A DNA stretch of 38,891 nucleotides from Synergistes jonesii (lineage in GTDB: Bacteria > Synergistota > Synergistia > Synergistales > Synergistaceae). Location: NCBI RefSeq assembly GCF_000712295.1, contig NZ_JMKI01000010.1, positions 1-38,891 on the forward strand. Reading direction: 5' to 3'. The number at the start of each line of letters is the position of its first letter. Positions within the stretch are counted from its first letter, which is position 1. A model generated the notes under the pieces. The model ran no database searches. It had not been told where the DNA came from and saw nothing but the letters and a program-made list of their open reading frames with translations. This document shows, piece by piece, positions 14,478 through 22,847 of the stretch. Position numbers and translations under genes: made by a program.

Positions 14478-16420
14478 GGCAGGCACATCTTGCGTGTAAC
14501 AACTGTCTTGCAGGTAAAATATTAAGGGTAAATCTGTCTACTAAAAAAATATGGACTGAGCCGACGGAACCTTATGCAATGCTTGCGCTTGGTGGCCGTG
14601 GAATCAATAGCCTAATTATGTTGCGAGATATCCCAGTAGGCACAAAATGGTATGACCGTGAAAACCTTCTTTGCTTTGGTGTAGGCAGTCTTGTTGGGAC
14701 GATGGTTCCCGGTGCTGCGCGGGTTGATGTTTCCTCAATAAATGTATTCAGTGGCGGGAAAGGGTCTGCAAACGTCGGTGGTTTTTGGGGAGCAGAACTC
14801 AAGTTTGCTGGATTCGATAATATCATTGTGTCTGGAATCTCCGACAAGCCTGTTTATCTCTGGGTGCATGACGGAGAGGCTGAACTAATGGATGCATCTT
14901 TTGTATGGGGAAAGAGCATTAACGAATCGGAAAGAGTCATTCGTGCAGCACATGGGAACGATCCTTGCATAGAGATTGCTCAAATTGGCCCCAGTGGAGA
15001 AAATCAGGTAAGAGGTTCTGCTGTCATAGTAGACACAGCAAAAGCTGCCGGCGGTTCAGGTGTAGGCTGTGTAATGGGGGTCAAAAAACTTAAAGCTATA
15101 GTTGTCAGGGGTACTGGGTCTGTTACAGTGTGCAACCCCCACTATTTTATGGCCGAAGTTGAAAAAGCCTTTGAACAGTGTGCAGCAGAGCCAACCGCAC
15201 CGATTATGAGAAAATCTCTGACTAATTATTATGCAGATCCCAAATTTGAAGGTTGGGATCAGATAATGGTAGTGCGCAACGGCCAAGACGAATGGTGGCC
15301 CGACTCAAAGAAATTACAGCTGATGAATCCGGAGACCGGTGCACCCAGCCATAGGGCAGGAATGCGTGCGTGCTTCAACTGTCCGACCGGATGCATGTCA
15401 TTTATGAAGATGAAGAAAGGACCTCATACCGGCTACACTGGCGAAGGGTTTTGGGTCAATACTCTCATGGGGCATGCGTGCAGAATGGATAACAGTGAAC
15501 CTGATTCTGTGGTTTACTCATGGCTGAAAAATAATGACCTGGGCATGGATTCAGATTATGCCGCATCTACATGTGCTTGGGTATTTGAGCTTTATGAAAA
15601 AGGAATTATCACAAAAGAGGACACGGACGGCTTAGAACTTGAGTTTGGCAATGGCGAAGTTTTCATTGAGCTAATGACGCGCATTGCATACCGGAGGGGC
15701 GCTTTCGCAAATATGCTTGCCGATGGAGCGGTACAAGCCGCAGAAAAAATAGGCAGGAATGCAATTTATTATCTTGCCAATATGAAGGGACAGCCATCAA
15801 TCGAACCATTTCGCGCATGCAGGGGGTGGGGGCTTGCAGTGGCAACTTCCCCAGTCGCAGGGCGACATCTTAGGGGATCTTCTATCGGGACAAACCGTTT
15901 TGGGCCTAGGCCCCGTCCCTCGAGTATGCCAGTAAACCCAAAAGTCTTCGAGGATCAGCCTAAAATCTGTTACTGGCAGGGACGTAGCAAGGAATTAGAA
16001 GATAGTTTCGGAATCTGTAATTATGCGGGAACGTGGTCAGGTGCAAATTATCAGACTATAGAGAATTTTGCCTCTTACGCAAAAAATGCAATGGGTTTAG
16101 ATACAACACCGGAAGAGCTAATGGAATATTATGCTCCGATCGGGCGCAACTTGGAGAAAGCTTTTAATACACTCCACACAAAATTGGATCGCAAAGATGA
16201 TATGCCCCCGTTACGCTTTCAGAGAGAACCTATCAAGTCTGGGCCAAATGCCGGAATGAGGGCTGAACCGGAAGGATACAACAAAATGCTAGACATGTTC
16301 TATGAGCTCTGGGGTTGGGATGTTACCACCGGGCTTCAGACCCGATCCACGCTCGAGCGGCTCGGTCTTCGGGAGGTGGCCGAAAAATTAGCCTCAGTCG
16401 GTAAGTTAATCGAAAAATGA
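14474..16420 (+). CDS. aor: Tungsten-dependent aldehyde ferredoxin oxidoreductase
   Basis: A 648-residue protein of the AOR family, of usual length. The [4Fe-4S] ligands are Cys300, 303 and 307 (CFNCPTGC) and Cys515 (DSFGIC), matching the family spacing. Conserved pterin-contact regions are seen at GGRGINSLIMLRDIP and VGCVMGVKKLKAIVVRG. AORs interconvert aldehydes and carboxylates with ferredoxin, using a bis-tungstopterin cofactor in the cytoplasm. The N-terminus carries an extra CNNC before AGKILRVNLSTKKIW, where most members start; this might be part of electron transfer to the small subunit. Codon use is AT-richer than that of the flanking operons. The aldehyde substrate is not readable; a symporter gene 95 bases downstream may bring in the precursor. 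Confidence 0.93.
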   Translation: MRQAHLACNNCLAGKILRVNLSTKKIWTEPTEPYAMLALGGRGINSLIMLRDIPVGTKWYDRENLLCFGVGSLVGTMVPGAARVDVSSINVFSGGKGSANVGGFWGAELKFAGFDNIIVSGISDKPVYLWVHDGEAELMDASFVWGKSINESERVIRAAHGNDPCIEIAQIGPSGENQVRGSAVIVDTAKAAGGSGVGCVMGVKKLKAIVVRGTGSVTVCNPHYFMAEVEKAFEQCAAEPTAPIMRKSLTNYYADPKFEGWDQIMVVRNGQDEWWPDSKKLQLMNPETGAPSHRAGMRACFNCPTGCMSFMKMKKGPHTGYTGEGFWVNTLMGHACRMDNSEPDSVVYSWLKNNDLGMDSDYAASTCAWVFELYEKGIITKEDTDGLELEFGNGEVFIELMTRIAYRRGAFANMLADGAVQAAEKIGRNAIYYLANMKGQPSIEPFRACRGWGLAVATSPVAGRHLRGSSIGTNRFGPRPRPSSMPVNPKVFEDQPKICYWQGRSKELEDSFGICNYAGTWSGANYQTIENFASYAKNAMGLDTTPEELMEYYAPIGRNLEKAFNTLHTKLDRKDDMPPLRFQREPIKSGPNAGMRAEPEGYNKMLDMFYELWGWDVTTGLQTRSTLERLGLREVAEKLASVGKLIEK

Positions 16421-16514
16421 TAAATGCATAGTATAGGGTTGTATATACCGTCTTTTAAGGCTGCGCTAGTAATAATTTAAATCAGCAAAAATATTAACAT
16501 TTGGAGGGCTTAAA

Positions 16515-17975
16515 GTGGATATATATGCAATAATTTCTGTGTTTTTCCTCTGCGCATATCTTTTTATCGGCCTATATGCAGGTAGACAGACAAAAAGCGT
16601 TGAAGACCACTATGTCATGAGCCGCAGCGCAACTGCGATATTTATCACAGGGACGCTCATTGCGTCAAACCTCAGTAGCGTGACGTTTACCGGCTTTACT
16701 GCGACTGTTGCCACGTCAGGTCCGCTGGGGTTGATTAGCCAATTTGGGGCATCCGTAACAGGTAGCCTGTTTCTTGGGCTATTTGCAGGCCGCTATCTTT
16801 ACAGGATGAGGCTCCTAACAGTACCGGATTATTTTGCAAAACGTTATCCTGGCAAAGGACCCCAGTTAGCTGCGTCAATTATAGTTCTAGTTTCAATGAC
16901 AGCTTACATGATTACTGTAACGCTTGGTGCAGTAGTCGTCATTAACAACATTTTCGGATGGTCCAACATTATGTCGCTTATTGCAATAATGGTAATAATT
17001 ACGTTGTTTACGATGGTTGGCGGTATGAGGTCAGTTGTGGTAACTGATACTGTTATGTTTTTAGTGTTTCTCTTGGCTGCACTTGTTATTGGACCTTCCG
17101 TGATAATTAAAGCAGGAGGGTTTGCGGCAGCGATTTCAAAGGCAGCGGAATCTTTCCCATATCTTTTTGCGTGGAACGGCAATGCCCCGAAACTCAATGG
17201 GTTTATGAGTATACTAGAAATGAATTTGCTCTCTTTCCTCATGGTTCTTGGTGCCCCGCACCTGATTAGCCGTGTAAGCATAGCTAAGAGCGAGCGTGAG
17301 CTTGGAAAATCGATGATTTATCTCTCCGTTCTGTTGCCATTGCTTATTATCTCGCTTCTGTATCCATTCAGTTTCTTCCCACTTCTCAATACCGGAGTGA
17401 AACCGGTTGCGTCTTATGTTTGGGTTTGCAAGAATCTGGTTCCGAGCCTTATCGGTAGTATCGGTCTGGCCGGTGTCGTTGCAGCTGCAATCTCGACCGC
17501 CACATCGCTTTTTCAACAGGCGTCAGCTACGCTTAGTTCGTGCATCATCAAAGATTTTCTCTTTCCTAACATGAACGAAAAGCAGCTCCTGTTTGTGTCC
17601 AGACTTTCGGTTGTGGTAATCGGTGTCATAGTATTTTTTGGTTCACTTAACCCGTCGATAAGCGGAGCAACGATAATGTACTCGTTCCTCTTTGCAACAG
17701 CCGCTTTTGGAGCGTGGATCCCTGCAATTTATCTGGGGTTATTGTGGAAAAAAGCGACGACCACCGGAGCCACGTGGTCAATGTTATTGACAATGCCGCT
17801 GATTATAGTAGTGGCTCTTGCAAGGCAGAAAGGAATAATACCAATTTGGGTGCCTACTAATCTCGTCGGGCTTGTTTTTTCTATGACCACTATGGTTATT
17901 ATATCACTTTCTACAAAGCAAGAAGACGCCGAATCAATCTATAACGAAATACACAATAAAGTAGAAATAGCATAA
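16515..17975 (+). CDS. Sodium:solute symporter (SSS family)
   Basis: A 486-residue transporter with 12-13 spans. SSS signatures: YAGRQTKSVEDHYVMSRS after the first span, TGTLIASNLSSVTFTGF in the second (Na+ site), the DYFAKRYPGKGPQL loop, and VGGMRSVVVTDTVMFLVF, with the AAAISTATSLFQQASATLSS region in the eighth span giving Ser/Thr ligands for Na+. It starts at GTG 16515, six bases after a GGAGGG site. Members import monocarboxylates, amino acids, pantothenate or nucleobases with sodium. Its place between AOR and the hydroxylase suggests import of the cluster's organic substrate. Confidence 0.9.
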   Translation: MDIYAIISVFFLCAYLFIGLYAGRQTKSVEDHYVMSRSATAIFITGTLIASNLSSVTFTGFTATVATSGPLGLISQFGASVTGSLFLGLFAGRYLYRMRLLTVPDYFAKRYPGKGPQLAASIIVLVSMTAYMITVTLGAVVVINNIFGWSNIMSLIAIMVIITLFTMVGGMRSVVVTDTVMFLVFLLAALVIGPSVIIKAGGFAAAISKAAESFPYLFAWNGNAPKLNGFMSILEMNLLSFLMVLGAPHLISRVSIAKSERELGKSMIYLSVLLPLLIISLLYPFSFFPLLNTGVKPVASYVWVCKNLVPSLIGSIGLAGVVAAAISTATSLFQQASATLSSCIIKDFLFPNMNEKQLLFVSRLSVVVIGVIVFFGSLNPSISGATIMYSFLFATAAFGAWIPAIYLGLLWKKATTTGATWSMLLTMPLIIVVALARQKGIIPIWVPTNLVGLVFSMTTMVIISLSTKQEDAESIYNEIHNKVEIA

Positions 17976-18000
17976 TAAAATCTTAAAGGCGGTGTTTGAT

Positions 18001-18201
18001 ATGACCAAAATCAATGCGAATAAAAAAATTGGGCTCTACTGTATGGCTGCCTCTATATTAGTCGAGATGTTTGTTGTTATGAAAATAGTAATAAATATTC
18101 CTGTTAAGTTGGATACGCTATTGCTTTTAAGCTGGCCGATCTTGCCTGGCGTAGCAGGAGGGTATCTGTTTTATTTAATGGATAGAGATAATAAGTGGTA
18201 G
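18001..18201 (+). CDS. Small two-span membrane protein next to the symporter
   Basis: A 66-residue protein with two hydrophobic helices (about residues 11-30 and 40-57) separated by a short loop and a charged end (MDRDNKW). It starts 25 bases behind the symporter gene; I use ATG 18001 because AAAGGCGGTG lies at proper distance, although GTG 17992 is in frame. I know no family for it. Small two-span proteins encoded next to SSS transporters (for example YhdT beside PanF) act as partners, so an accessory role is plausible but only inferred. Confidence 0.65.
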   Translation: MTKINANKKIGLYCMAASILVEMFVVMKIVINIPVKLDTLLLLSWPILPGVAGGYLFYLMDRDNKW

Positions 18202-18257
18202 TTGTAGCTAAAAAGATTAAATTCTTAATTTGCTAAGCGCTGTTGAGGTGAATTTAC

Positions 18258-20588
18258 GTGAGACAATTCCAGATAGTAGGCAGACGACAGGAAAAACAGG
18301 AAGCCGCGCTCAAAGCTATGGGCAAGCTCAAGTATACGGGCGACCTTTATGTGCCGGATATGCTTCACTGCAAGATACTCCGCAGCCCCTACGCAAATGC
18401 CATCGTCAAGAACGTCGACAAAGACGAAGCCTTGAAGATTCCCGGAGTAGTCGACATCATAACCTACGATGACGTGCCGAAGATACTGAGCATGCATCAG
18501 TATCTCCATGTCCCGGAGATCATGTATAAGGATAGTTATCTGCTGGAGCGTCACGTGCGCCACGTCGGGGACCGTGTGGCGGCTGTGGCGGCGGAGACGG
18601 TCGAGGCGGCGGAAGCGGCCCTCGAAAAGATAAAGGTTGAATACGAGGTGCTGCCGTCAGCTCTGGATTTTGAATCGACGCTTGCGCCGGAGGCGCCCGT
18701 GATACACGAAGAGGCGCTCAAGGGCGACAATCCGGTCAATATAAGAGGCAATGTCTTCGACACGGTCGACATCACTATCGGAGACGTGGAAAAGGCCTTT
18801 GACGAGGCGGATTTAGTATTGACGAAGCATTTCCGTACTTCGAAGCCGAACCCCGCTCCGCTTGAGAGGACAGCCGTACTCTGCGTGCCTGACGGTAATG
18901 GACATGTGGATATTTGGGCCACATCCCAAGGAATACACGCAATGAGGATGAACATCGCCTGCTCGCTCGGACTGCCCATTTCGAGACTGACCTGTCATAG
19001 AGTCTTCCTCGGGGGCGCCTTCGGGGCTCATATCCAGACGGGCTTCATCGAAAATATCTGCACGCTCCTCGCACTGAGGACTGGGCGCCCGATAAAGGGA
19101 GAGAAAACACGCGAAGAGATGTTCCTTTCGTGCGGCAGACATCCAATGCTGCTGAAATTGAAAGTCGGATTCAAAAAGAACGGCAAGATAACGGCGTTGC
19201 ACGCCGACGTAACCGACGACACGGGCGCTTACGCGTTCAGCGGCTCCTCGAAGATGATGCTGGCGGCCGGATTTACCCTTTCGATGTATAAATGCCCTAA
19301 CCTGCGCATGTCGGGACGTGCGGTCTATACGAACACGCCTCCGCTCACCGCTATGCGCGGCGCGGGAAACCCACAGGCGACGTGGGCCGTAGAGTCGGTG
19401 ATGGATGAGGCGGCAGAAACTCTGAACATCGACCCGATCGAACTTAGAAAGATGAACATGCTGTCAGTCGGAGATACCTTCTACGGGCAAGGCCCGGCGG
19501 TCATAAGCACGATACGTTCGAACGGAACGCTGGCGCTGCTCGACAAATGTGCGGCAGCCGTCGGTTGGGAGAAACGCGGGCACGGCAGGGGAACTACCCC
19601 CTACCCCGACAAGCCGTGGATCAGGCGCGGCATCGGCCTTGCGAGAGGCTTCCATACGTCGGGCTGCGGATCCGAGAAACCGAACAAATTCATCATCGAC
19701 GTCAGCGGGGCGATCGTAAAAATGAACGAGGACGGCACGGCGACGATCCTAAATTCGGCGGCGGACTGCGGCGGCGGGAACATGAGCGTTTACTGCTCGC
19801 TCGTAGCCGAGATCGTTGGGCTGCGCTATGAGGATGTCCACATCAAGACGGGCGACACGGACTGTACGATATTCGACGGGGCGACACACGCGAGCCGCGG
19901 CGTCTACGGCGCGGGTCAACCTATCGTAAAATGCGCCGAAGATGTACGTCGCCAGATAATCGAGTGGGGTGCAAGGATATTTGGCTGTGGCGTTGAGGAC
20001 ATAGACATCAAGGACAGCAGGATGTTCCTCGTCGCCGACCCTAAGATCGGCAAACCGGTCGGCGACATAATCCTCAAGGGAATTTCGAGCGGCTGGGGAA
20101 ACGTCTGTTCCAACCATACGGTAAGGCCAAAGGCTTGCCCGCCTCATTTCACGGTAATATTCGCCGTGGTCGATGTTAACACCCACACTGGAAAGGTCGA
20201 CATAGTAAGGGTCGTCGCCGGGGCCGACGCCGGAACTATACTCAACCGCAACAATGTCGAGGGGCAAATCGTCGGAGGCGTGCACATGGGCGCCGGCTAC
20301 GCGCTGATGGAGGACACGATTTTCAGTAAAGAAGGGCGTCCACTCAACGCACAGTTCGGCGACTACAAGATCCTCACTTCTCTTGACATGCCTCCGGTAG
20401 AAATCATAACCGAAGAGACATGGGAGCCGACAGGGCCGCTCGGAGCAAAGGGCATAGGCGAAGGAGTCACAAACCCTGTAGCACCGGCGATCGCAAATGC
20501 TATTCACGACGCGTGTGGGATAAGGATACCGGACCTTCCGTGCACACCGGAAAAAATTCTAGACGCGCTTGGCGCAAAGGAGGCTTAA
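18258..20588 (+). CDS. Molybdenum hydroxylase large subunit (xanthine dehydrogenase/CoxL type)
   Basis: A 776-residue Mo-cofactor subunit starting at GTG 18258 with a GAGGTGA site. It has the N-terminal fold (KYTGDLYVPDMLHCKILRS), the FLGGAFGAHIQTGF loop where most relatives have GGGFGGK, the RGAGNPQ loop, a DCGGGNM segment where GQG is usual, and the C-terminal active-site Glu735 in AKGIGEG. Members hydroxylate N-heterocycles with water as oxygen donor. The departures from the common loops suggest a substrate other than xanthine. With the two following genes it makes the standard large/FAD/2Fe-2S trio (gap of three bases to the next gene). Confidence 0.92.
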   Translation: MRQFQIVGRRQEKQEAALKAMGKLKYTGDLYVPDMLHCKILRSPYANAIVKNVDKDEALKIPGVVDIITYDDVPKILSMHQYLHVPEIMYKDSYLLERHVRHVGDRVAAVAAETVEAAEAALEKIKVEYEVLPSALDFESTLAPEAPVIHEEALKGDNPVNIRGNVFDTVDITIGDVEKAFDEADLVLTKHFRTSKPNPAPLERTAVLCVPDGNGHVDIWATSQGIHAMRMNIACSLGLPISRLTCHRVFLGGAFGAHIQTGFIENICTLLALRTGRPIKGEKTREEMFLSCGRHPMLLKLKVGFKKNGKITALHADVTDDTGAYAFSGSSKMMLAAGFTLSMYKCPNLRMSGRAVYTNTPPLTAMRGAGNPQATWAVESVMDEAAETLNIDPIELRKMNMLSVGDTFYGQGPAVISTIRSNGTLALLDKCAAAVGWEKRGHGRGTTPYPDKPWIRRGIGLARGFHTSGCGSEKPNKFIIDVSGAIVKMNEDGTATILNSAADCGGGNMSVYCSLVAEIVGLRYEDVHIKTGDTDCTIFDGATHASRGVYGAGQPIVKCAEDVRRQIIEWGARIFGCGVEDIDIKDSRMFLVADPKIGKPVGDIILKGISSGWGNVCSNHTVRPKACPPHFTVIFAVVDVNTHTGKVDIVRVVAGADAGTILNRNNVEGQIVGGVHMGAGYALMEDTIFSKEGRPLNAQFGDYKILTSLDMPPVEIITEETWEPTGPLGAKGIGEGVTNPVAPAIANAIHDACGIRIPDLPCTPEKILDALGAKEA

Positions 20589-20591
20589 ACC

Positions 20592-21461
20592 ATGCGTGAA
20601 TTCAACTACTACGAGCCAAAGGCAATATCGGAAGCGTGCGGCCTTCTCAGGGCCGAGGGCGCTAAAGTGATAGCCGGAGGGACCGACCTCATCGTTCAGA
20701 TCAAGCGCGGCGTGTTGAAACCGGCTTCTGTCATAAACATCAAGAGTGTAGAAGAGTTAAGCGGCATAACGGCCTCCGACGAGGGGCTCACGATAGGAGC
20801 TCTGACTAAGATATCAAAAATCGCAGCGTCATCTGATATTCTGGGGCACAACCGCGCAATCTGCGTCGGAGCGGATAATATCGGGACACCGCAGGTGCGC
20901 AGTCTCGCAACGATCGGAGGCAATATCTGCAACTCTTCTCCGTGCGCCGACACCGTTCCGGGGCTGCTGGTTGCGGACGCCGTGGCCATTATAGCCGACG
21001 GCACGGGTGAACGCAGAATGCCGCTCGCCGATTTCTTCAGAGGGCCTGGCAAAAACGCACTCGATAAAGAGAAGGGGGAGCTTCTAAAAGCTATCTTCCT
21101 GCCGAAACTGCCGGAAAATACGACACAGGGTTTCTATAAGGCGGGACCAAGGAAAGCCGCCGACATAGCCGTTATCAACATGGCGATATCGCTCTCTTTC
21201 AAAAACGGCATCTGTACAAGGGCGCGCATCGCGATGGGCTCAGTCGCGCCGGTGCCGAAGAGGGCGTACGACGCGGAAAATGCGATAGAAAGCAGTGGGA
21301 CGATCAGGGACTTCGATGAGATAGCTGAGTTGATCACGCGTGCGGCGTCTCCGATAGACGATGTGCGCGGCTCGGCGAAATATAGGCTGCATATGCTGCG
21401 CGTAGCCGCAGCCGAATTGCTGGAGGAACTCTGCAACAGGGGAGAAGGTAAAAATGATTAA
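20592..21461 (+). CDS. Molybdenum hydroxylase FAD-binding subunit
   Basis: A 289-residue CoxM/XdhB-type protein. FAD-binding signatures are KVIAGGTDLIVQIKRG (about residues 25-40) and SLATIGGNICNSSPCADTVP (about 104-123), followed by the CO-dehydrogenase flavoprotein C-terminal domain. It takes electrons from the iron-sulfur subunit. Its end overlaps the next gene by eight bases, so the subunits are coupled in translation. Confidence 0.94.
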   Translation: MREFNYYEPKAISEACGLLRAEGAKVIAGGTDLIVQIKRGVLKPASVINIKSVEELSGITASDEGLTIGALTKISKIAASSDILGHNRAICVGADNIGTPQVRSLATIGGNICNSSPCADTVPGLLVADAVAIIADGTGERRMPLADFFRGPGKNALDKEKGELLKAIFLPKLPENTTQGFYKAGPRKAADIAVINMAISLSFKNGICTRARIAMGSVAPVPKRAYDAENAIESSGTIRDFDEIAELITRAASPIDDVRGSAKYRLHMLRVAAAELLEELCNRGEGKND

Positions 21462-21996
21462 GAAAACTGTGACCCTTACTCTTAACGGAAGCACAATAAT
21501 GAGAGAAGTACCCGTTAATCGTACTATGCTCGATTTTCTACGCGACGACCTGAAACTGACCGGCACTAAATGCGGCTGCGGGGCAGGTGAATGCGGAAGC
21601 TGTACGATTCTCGTGAACGGAGAGCCTGTGAACTCCTGTCTGATGCTCGCAACCGACGCCGACGGCAAGGAGGTCACGACGATAGAGGGGCTTAGCAGGG
21701 ACGGCGGTCTGCATCCGCTGCAAAAGGCTTTCTTGGCTTACGGCGCGATACAGTGCGGTTACTGCACGCCGGGCATGATACTTTCTTCGAAGGCGCTGCT
21801 TGACCGCAATCCACATCCAACAATAGACGAAATCAAAAAAGCTTTATCCGGAAATATCTGCCGCTGCACAGGTTATGATAAGATATTCAAGGCTGTCATG
21901 AGCGTGGCGAACGGTGAAATCCTCGACGATCCGGTAGACGGCGTCTGGCTTCAGGATGACCTGCCGCCGCGCAGATGCGAAGAACATAAACAGTAG
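21454..21996 (+). CDS. Molybdenum hydroxylase 2[2Fe-2S] subunit
   Basis: A 180-residue CoxS/XdhC-type ferredoxin subunit. The plant-type cluster uses Cys42, 47, 50 and 62 (GCGAGECGSC and later NSC); the second cluster uses QCGYCTPGM and NICRCTGYDKI. An additional Cys40 precedes the first ligand. The protein relays electrons from molybdenum to FAD. It is somewhat longer than the usual 150-165 residues, with an acidic tail rich in Asp and Arg. Confidence 0.95.
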   Translation: MIKKTVTLTLNGSTIMREVPVNRTMLDFLRDDLKLTGTKCGCGAGECGSCTILVNGEPVNSCLMLATDADGKEVTTIEGLSRDGGLHPLQKAFLAYGAIQCGYCTPGMILSSKALLDRNPHPTIDEIKKALSGNICRCTGYDKIFKAVMSVANGEILDDPVDGVWLQDDLPPRRCEEHKQ

Positions 21997-22009
21997 TCCG
22001 CCGCCTTTT

Positions 22010-22049
22010 CCCCGTCCCCTGCGGGAAGCGGACGGACGGGGAGAAGGAA
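22010..22049 (+). promoter_or_regulatory. Hairpin abutting the ribosome binding site of the second IclR gene
   Basis: CCCCGTCC (22010-22017) pairs with GGACGGGG (22034-22041). The right arm touches the binding site GGGGAGAAGGAA, so the hairpin could limit translation of the regulator or mark a processing point between structural genes and regulator. Confidence 0.45.
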
Positions 22050-22051
22050 CG

Positions 22052-22792
22052 ATGCGGAAGTTTATTGACTCAATCGATACTATTCTGACCATCTTAGAAG
22101 CGCTCGAAAGCTCCGAAGGGGCGTGCAGTGTAAGAAGGATAGAAGATCTGACCGGAGTCCCGAAGAGCACCGCCCACAGGATTCTGCAGGAGCTTACTTC
22201 CATCGGTTGGACGTATCAGGATGAGGATGACAAAAATTACTATATAGGGCTGAAGTTCCTCTCGCTGGCAAACGAATGGAGGGCAAACCTCGACATAGTC
22301 AGGAGAATAGACCCGATGCTCAGGAACGTTTCTAAGCGATGCGGGCAGTCGGCGTTTCTCAATATCATTGATGGGGAAAGGGCCGTCTGCCTGCATAAGG
22401 TCGAGTCAGAGAACATCGTCCGCGTCTCGTCGATAATCGGCGAAGGGTACGCGTTCCACGCCGGCGCAAGCGGCAAAACGCTTCTCGCATACGCTCCGCA
22501 GCAGCTGGTGGAGAAGGTTCTTTCTCAGAAGCTCGAAGCTTTCACTCCGTTCACCGTAACCGACCCCGAGGTCCTGAAAGAAGAGCTGAAAACAATACGT
22601 GAAAAGGGGCGCTGCGAAACGGTTGAGGAAAGGGATCCTGGCGTTGCAGCGATCTCGTTCCATGTTGAGCTGCCCGGCATAAGCACAATAATGGCACTTA
22701 CCGTGGCGGGAACAAGGTTCGATTACGAAAGAGACAGAGAGATGTGGCTCTCCGCTCTGAACGAAGAAATTGGGAAACCGGTGTCAGGATAA
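22052..22792 (+). CDS. IclR-family transcription regulator (second of two)
   Basis: A 246-residue regulator. The winged helix is TGVPKSTAHRILQELTSIGW, the standard IclR recognition region; the effector domain includes AVCLHKVESENIVRV, FHAGASGKTLLAYAP and the end motif VEERDPGVAAISF. I start it at ATG 22052, with GGAGAAGGAA upstream; a longer frame beginning at 21956 overlaps the 2Fe-2S gene and lacks family sequence. It is cotranscribed with the hydroxylase and amidohydrolase genes and is the likely local sensor of the pathway. Confidence 0.92.
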   Translation: MRKFIDSIDTILTILEALESSEGACSVRRIEDLTGVPKSTAHRILQELTSIGWTYQDEDDKNYYIGLKFLSLANEWRANLDIVRRIDPMLRNVSKRCGQSAFLNIIDGERAVCLHKVESENIVRVSSIIGEGYAFHAGASGKTLLAYAPQQLVEKVLSQKLEAFTPFTVTDPEVLKEELKTIREKGRCETVEERDPGVAAISFHVELPGISTIMALTVAGTRFDYERDREMWLSALNEEIGKPVSG

Positions 22793-22847
22793 GATAAATC
22801 TCTTTCATCTGTATCTTATTCCGGCGCCGCGACCGAAGGAGATATAG

